Shown: one piece after another, positions 63,599 to 64,000 of the stretch
How the letters are laid out: every line of letters begins with the position of its first letter
Numbering within the stretch: the first letter of the stretch is position 1
Origin: Paracoccus aminovorans
Lineage (GTDB): Bacteria; Pseudomonadota; Alphaproteobacteria; Rhodobacterales; Rhodobacteraceae
Length of the DNA: 64,000 nt
Direction of reading: 5' to 3'
Assembly (NCBI RefSeq): GCF_001546115.1
Contig: NZ_KQ955208.1
Span: 916,021-980,020 of the forward strand
Program-made: the position numbers and the translations under genes
Notes under the pieces: generated by a model
Told to the model about the DNA's origin: nothing
The model's input: only the letters and a program-made list of their open reading frames with translations
Databases searched by the model: none

Positions 63599-64000
63599 TC
63601 AGTGCGGGCGGGTCTCGTCGCCCTCCATCTCGGCGCGGATCTGCTGGCGCAGGATGTCGATGGGGATCATCTTGCCCTCGCGGCGGAAGTGCCAATAGGT
63701 CCAGCCGTTGCAGCTGGGCGCGCCTTCCAGCGCCGCGCCGACCTGGTGGATCGAGCCCTTGACGTCATTGCCGATCAGGCTGCCGTCGGCGCGCACCTTG
63801 GCCTTGTGGCGGCTGTTCATCGAGAAAAGTTCCTCGCCCGGGCGCAGCATGCCGCGCTCGATGACCTGGCCGAAGGGCACGCGCGGCTCGGCGCGCTTGG
63901 GTTTGGTGGTGGCGATGGCCTCGCTGTCGAAGCGGCGCACGCGGGCCAGCCGCTTCTCGGCCACCTCGCGATAACCCGCCTCGCGCTCGATGCCGATGAA
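63599..64000 (-). CDS. ccrM: Cell-cycle DNA methyltransferase CcrM, C-terminal part
   Basis: The frame is open to the right edge (134 codons here). FIGIEREAGYREVAEKRL is the usual end of the methyltransferase domain, and RVPFGQVIERGMLRPGEELFSMNSRHKAKVRADGSLIGNDVKGSIHQVGAALEGAPSCNGWTYWHF is the C-terminal RAMA-type DNA-binding extension of CcrM, which methylates GANTC. The catalytic DPPY motif is beyond the window. ATG 63964 inside the frame is not the true start. Confidence 0.93.
   Translation of the reverse strand, partial: FIGIEREAGYREVAEKRLARVRRFDSEAIATTKPKRAEPRVPFGQVIERGMLRPGEELFSMNSRHKAKVRADGSLIGNDVKGSIHQVGAALEGAPSCNGWTYWHFRREGKMIPIDILRQQIRAEMEGDETRPH

Overview
The window is high-GC alphaproteobacterial DNA, most likely a Paracoccus or close Rhodobacterales relative. 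This rests on recognisable family content and order: lysC-ptsP, DUF4170-waaA-lpxK, trpGD-ung-trpC-moaC-moeA-lexA, a CcrM methyltransferase with its C-terminal RAMA-type domain, and an alphaproteobacterial SOS box of the GTTC-N7-GTTC type in front of lexA. No species call can be made from the sequence alone.

Layout. 1-1.7 kb: the N-terminal and repeat part of a secreted RTX (nonapeptide repeat) protein on the minus strand, running off the left edge. 2.05-14.3 kb: an integrated phage-like element. It has a P21-type endolysin and a small membrane protein at the left, a cold-shock protein and a thermonuclease-like lipoprotein, then a tightly coupled minus-strand operon (winged helix, PC4-like ssDNA-binding protein, CHC2/Toprim primase, DUF3987 protein, five unknown proteins), an AlpA-like regulator and a P4-type integrase. 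No capsid, portal, terminase or tail gene is visible. An 849-bp IS5/IS427-type element has cut a ~304-aa gene next to the integrase. 14.3-15.8 kb: decayed genes (a YgjP/M48-type metallopeptidase and a small regulator-like gene), each carrying frameshifts.

15.8-51.4 kb is ordinary chromosome: ptsP and lysC, a tRNA-Pro(TGG), DUF192, a double cold-shock-domain protein, pdxH, fabI, a LysE exporter, gpt; tryptophan synthesis split into ppiD-trpE (minus) and trpGD-ung-trpC (plus), followed by moaC, moeA and lexA; a D-Ala-D-Ala carboxypeptidase; the overlapping run tmk-holB-tatD-MBL hydrolase-AEC transporter; a spermidine/putrescine-type ABC operon with two tandem paralogous binding proteins; thioesterase, DUF421 protein, M19 dipeptidase and a glutathione transferase.

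51.4-57.06 kb is a graveyard of broken insertion sequences (IS3, IS3, IS66, IS3) and an integrase remnant lying directly against a tRNA-Leu(TAA). 57.1-64 kb returns to chromosome: DUF4170, waaA and lpxK for lipid A-Kdo synthesis; a DsbA-like protein, a DciA-like protein, mutY, an AlkB-type alkane hydroxylase, and the C-terminal part of ccrM at the right edge.

The least described parts are the structural-gene-free element with its chain of unknown coupled genes and two operator-like dyads, an 11-base G tract at the end of a cold-shock gene, and a short motif repeated in three intergenic regions.
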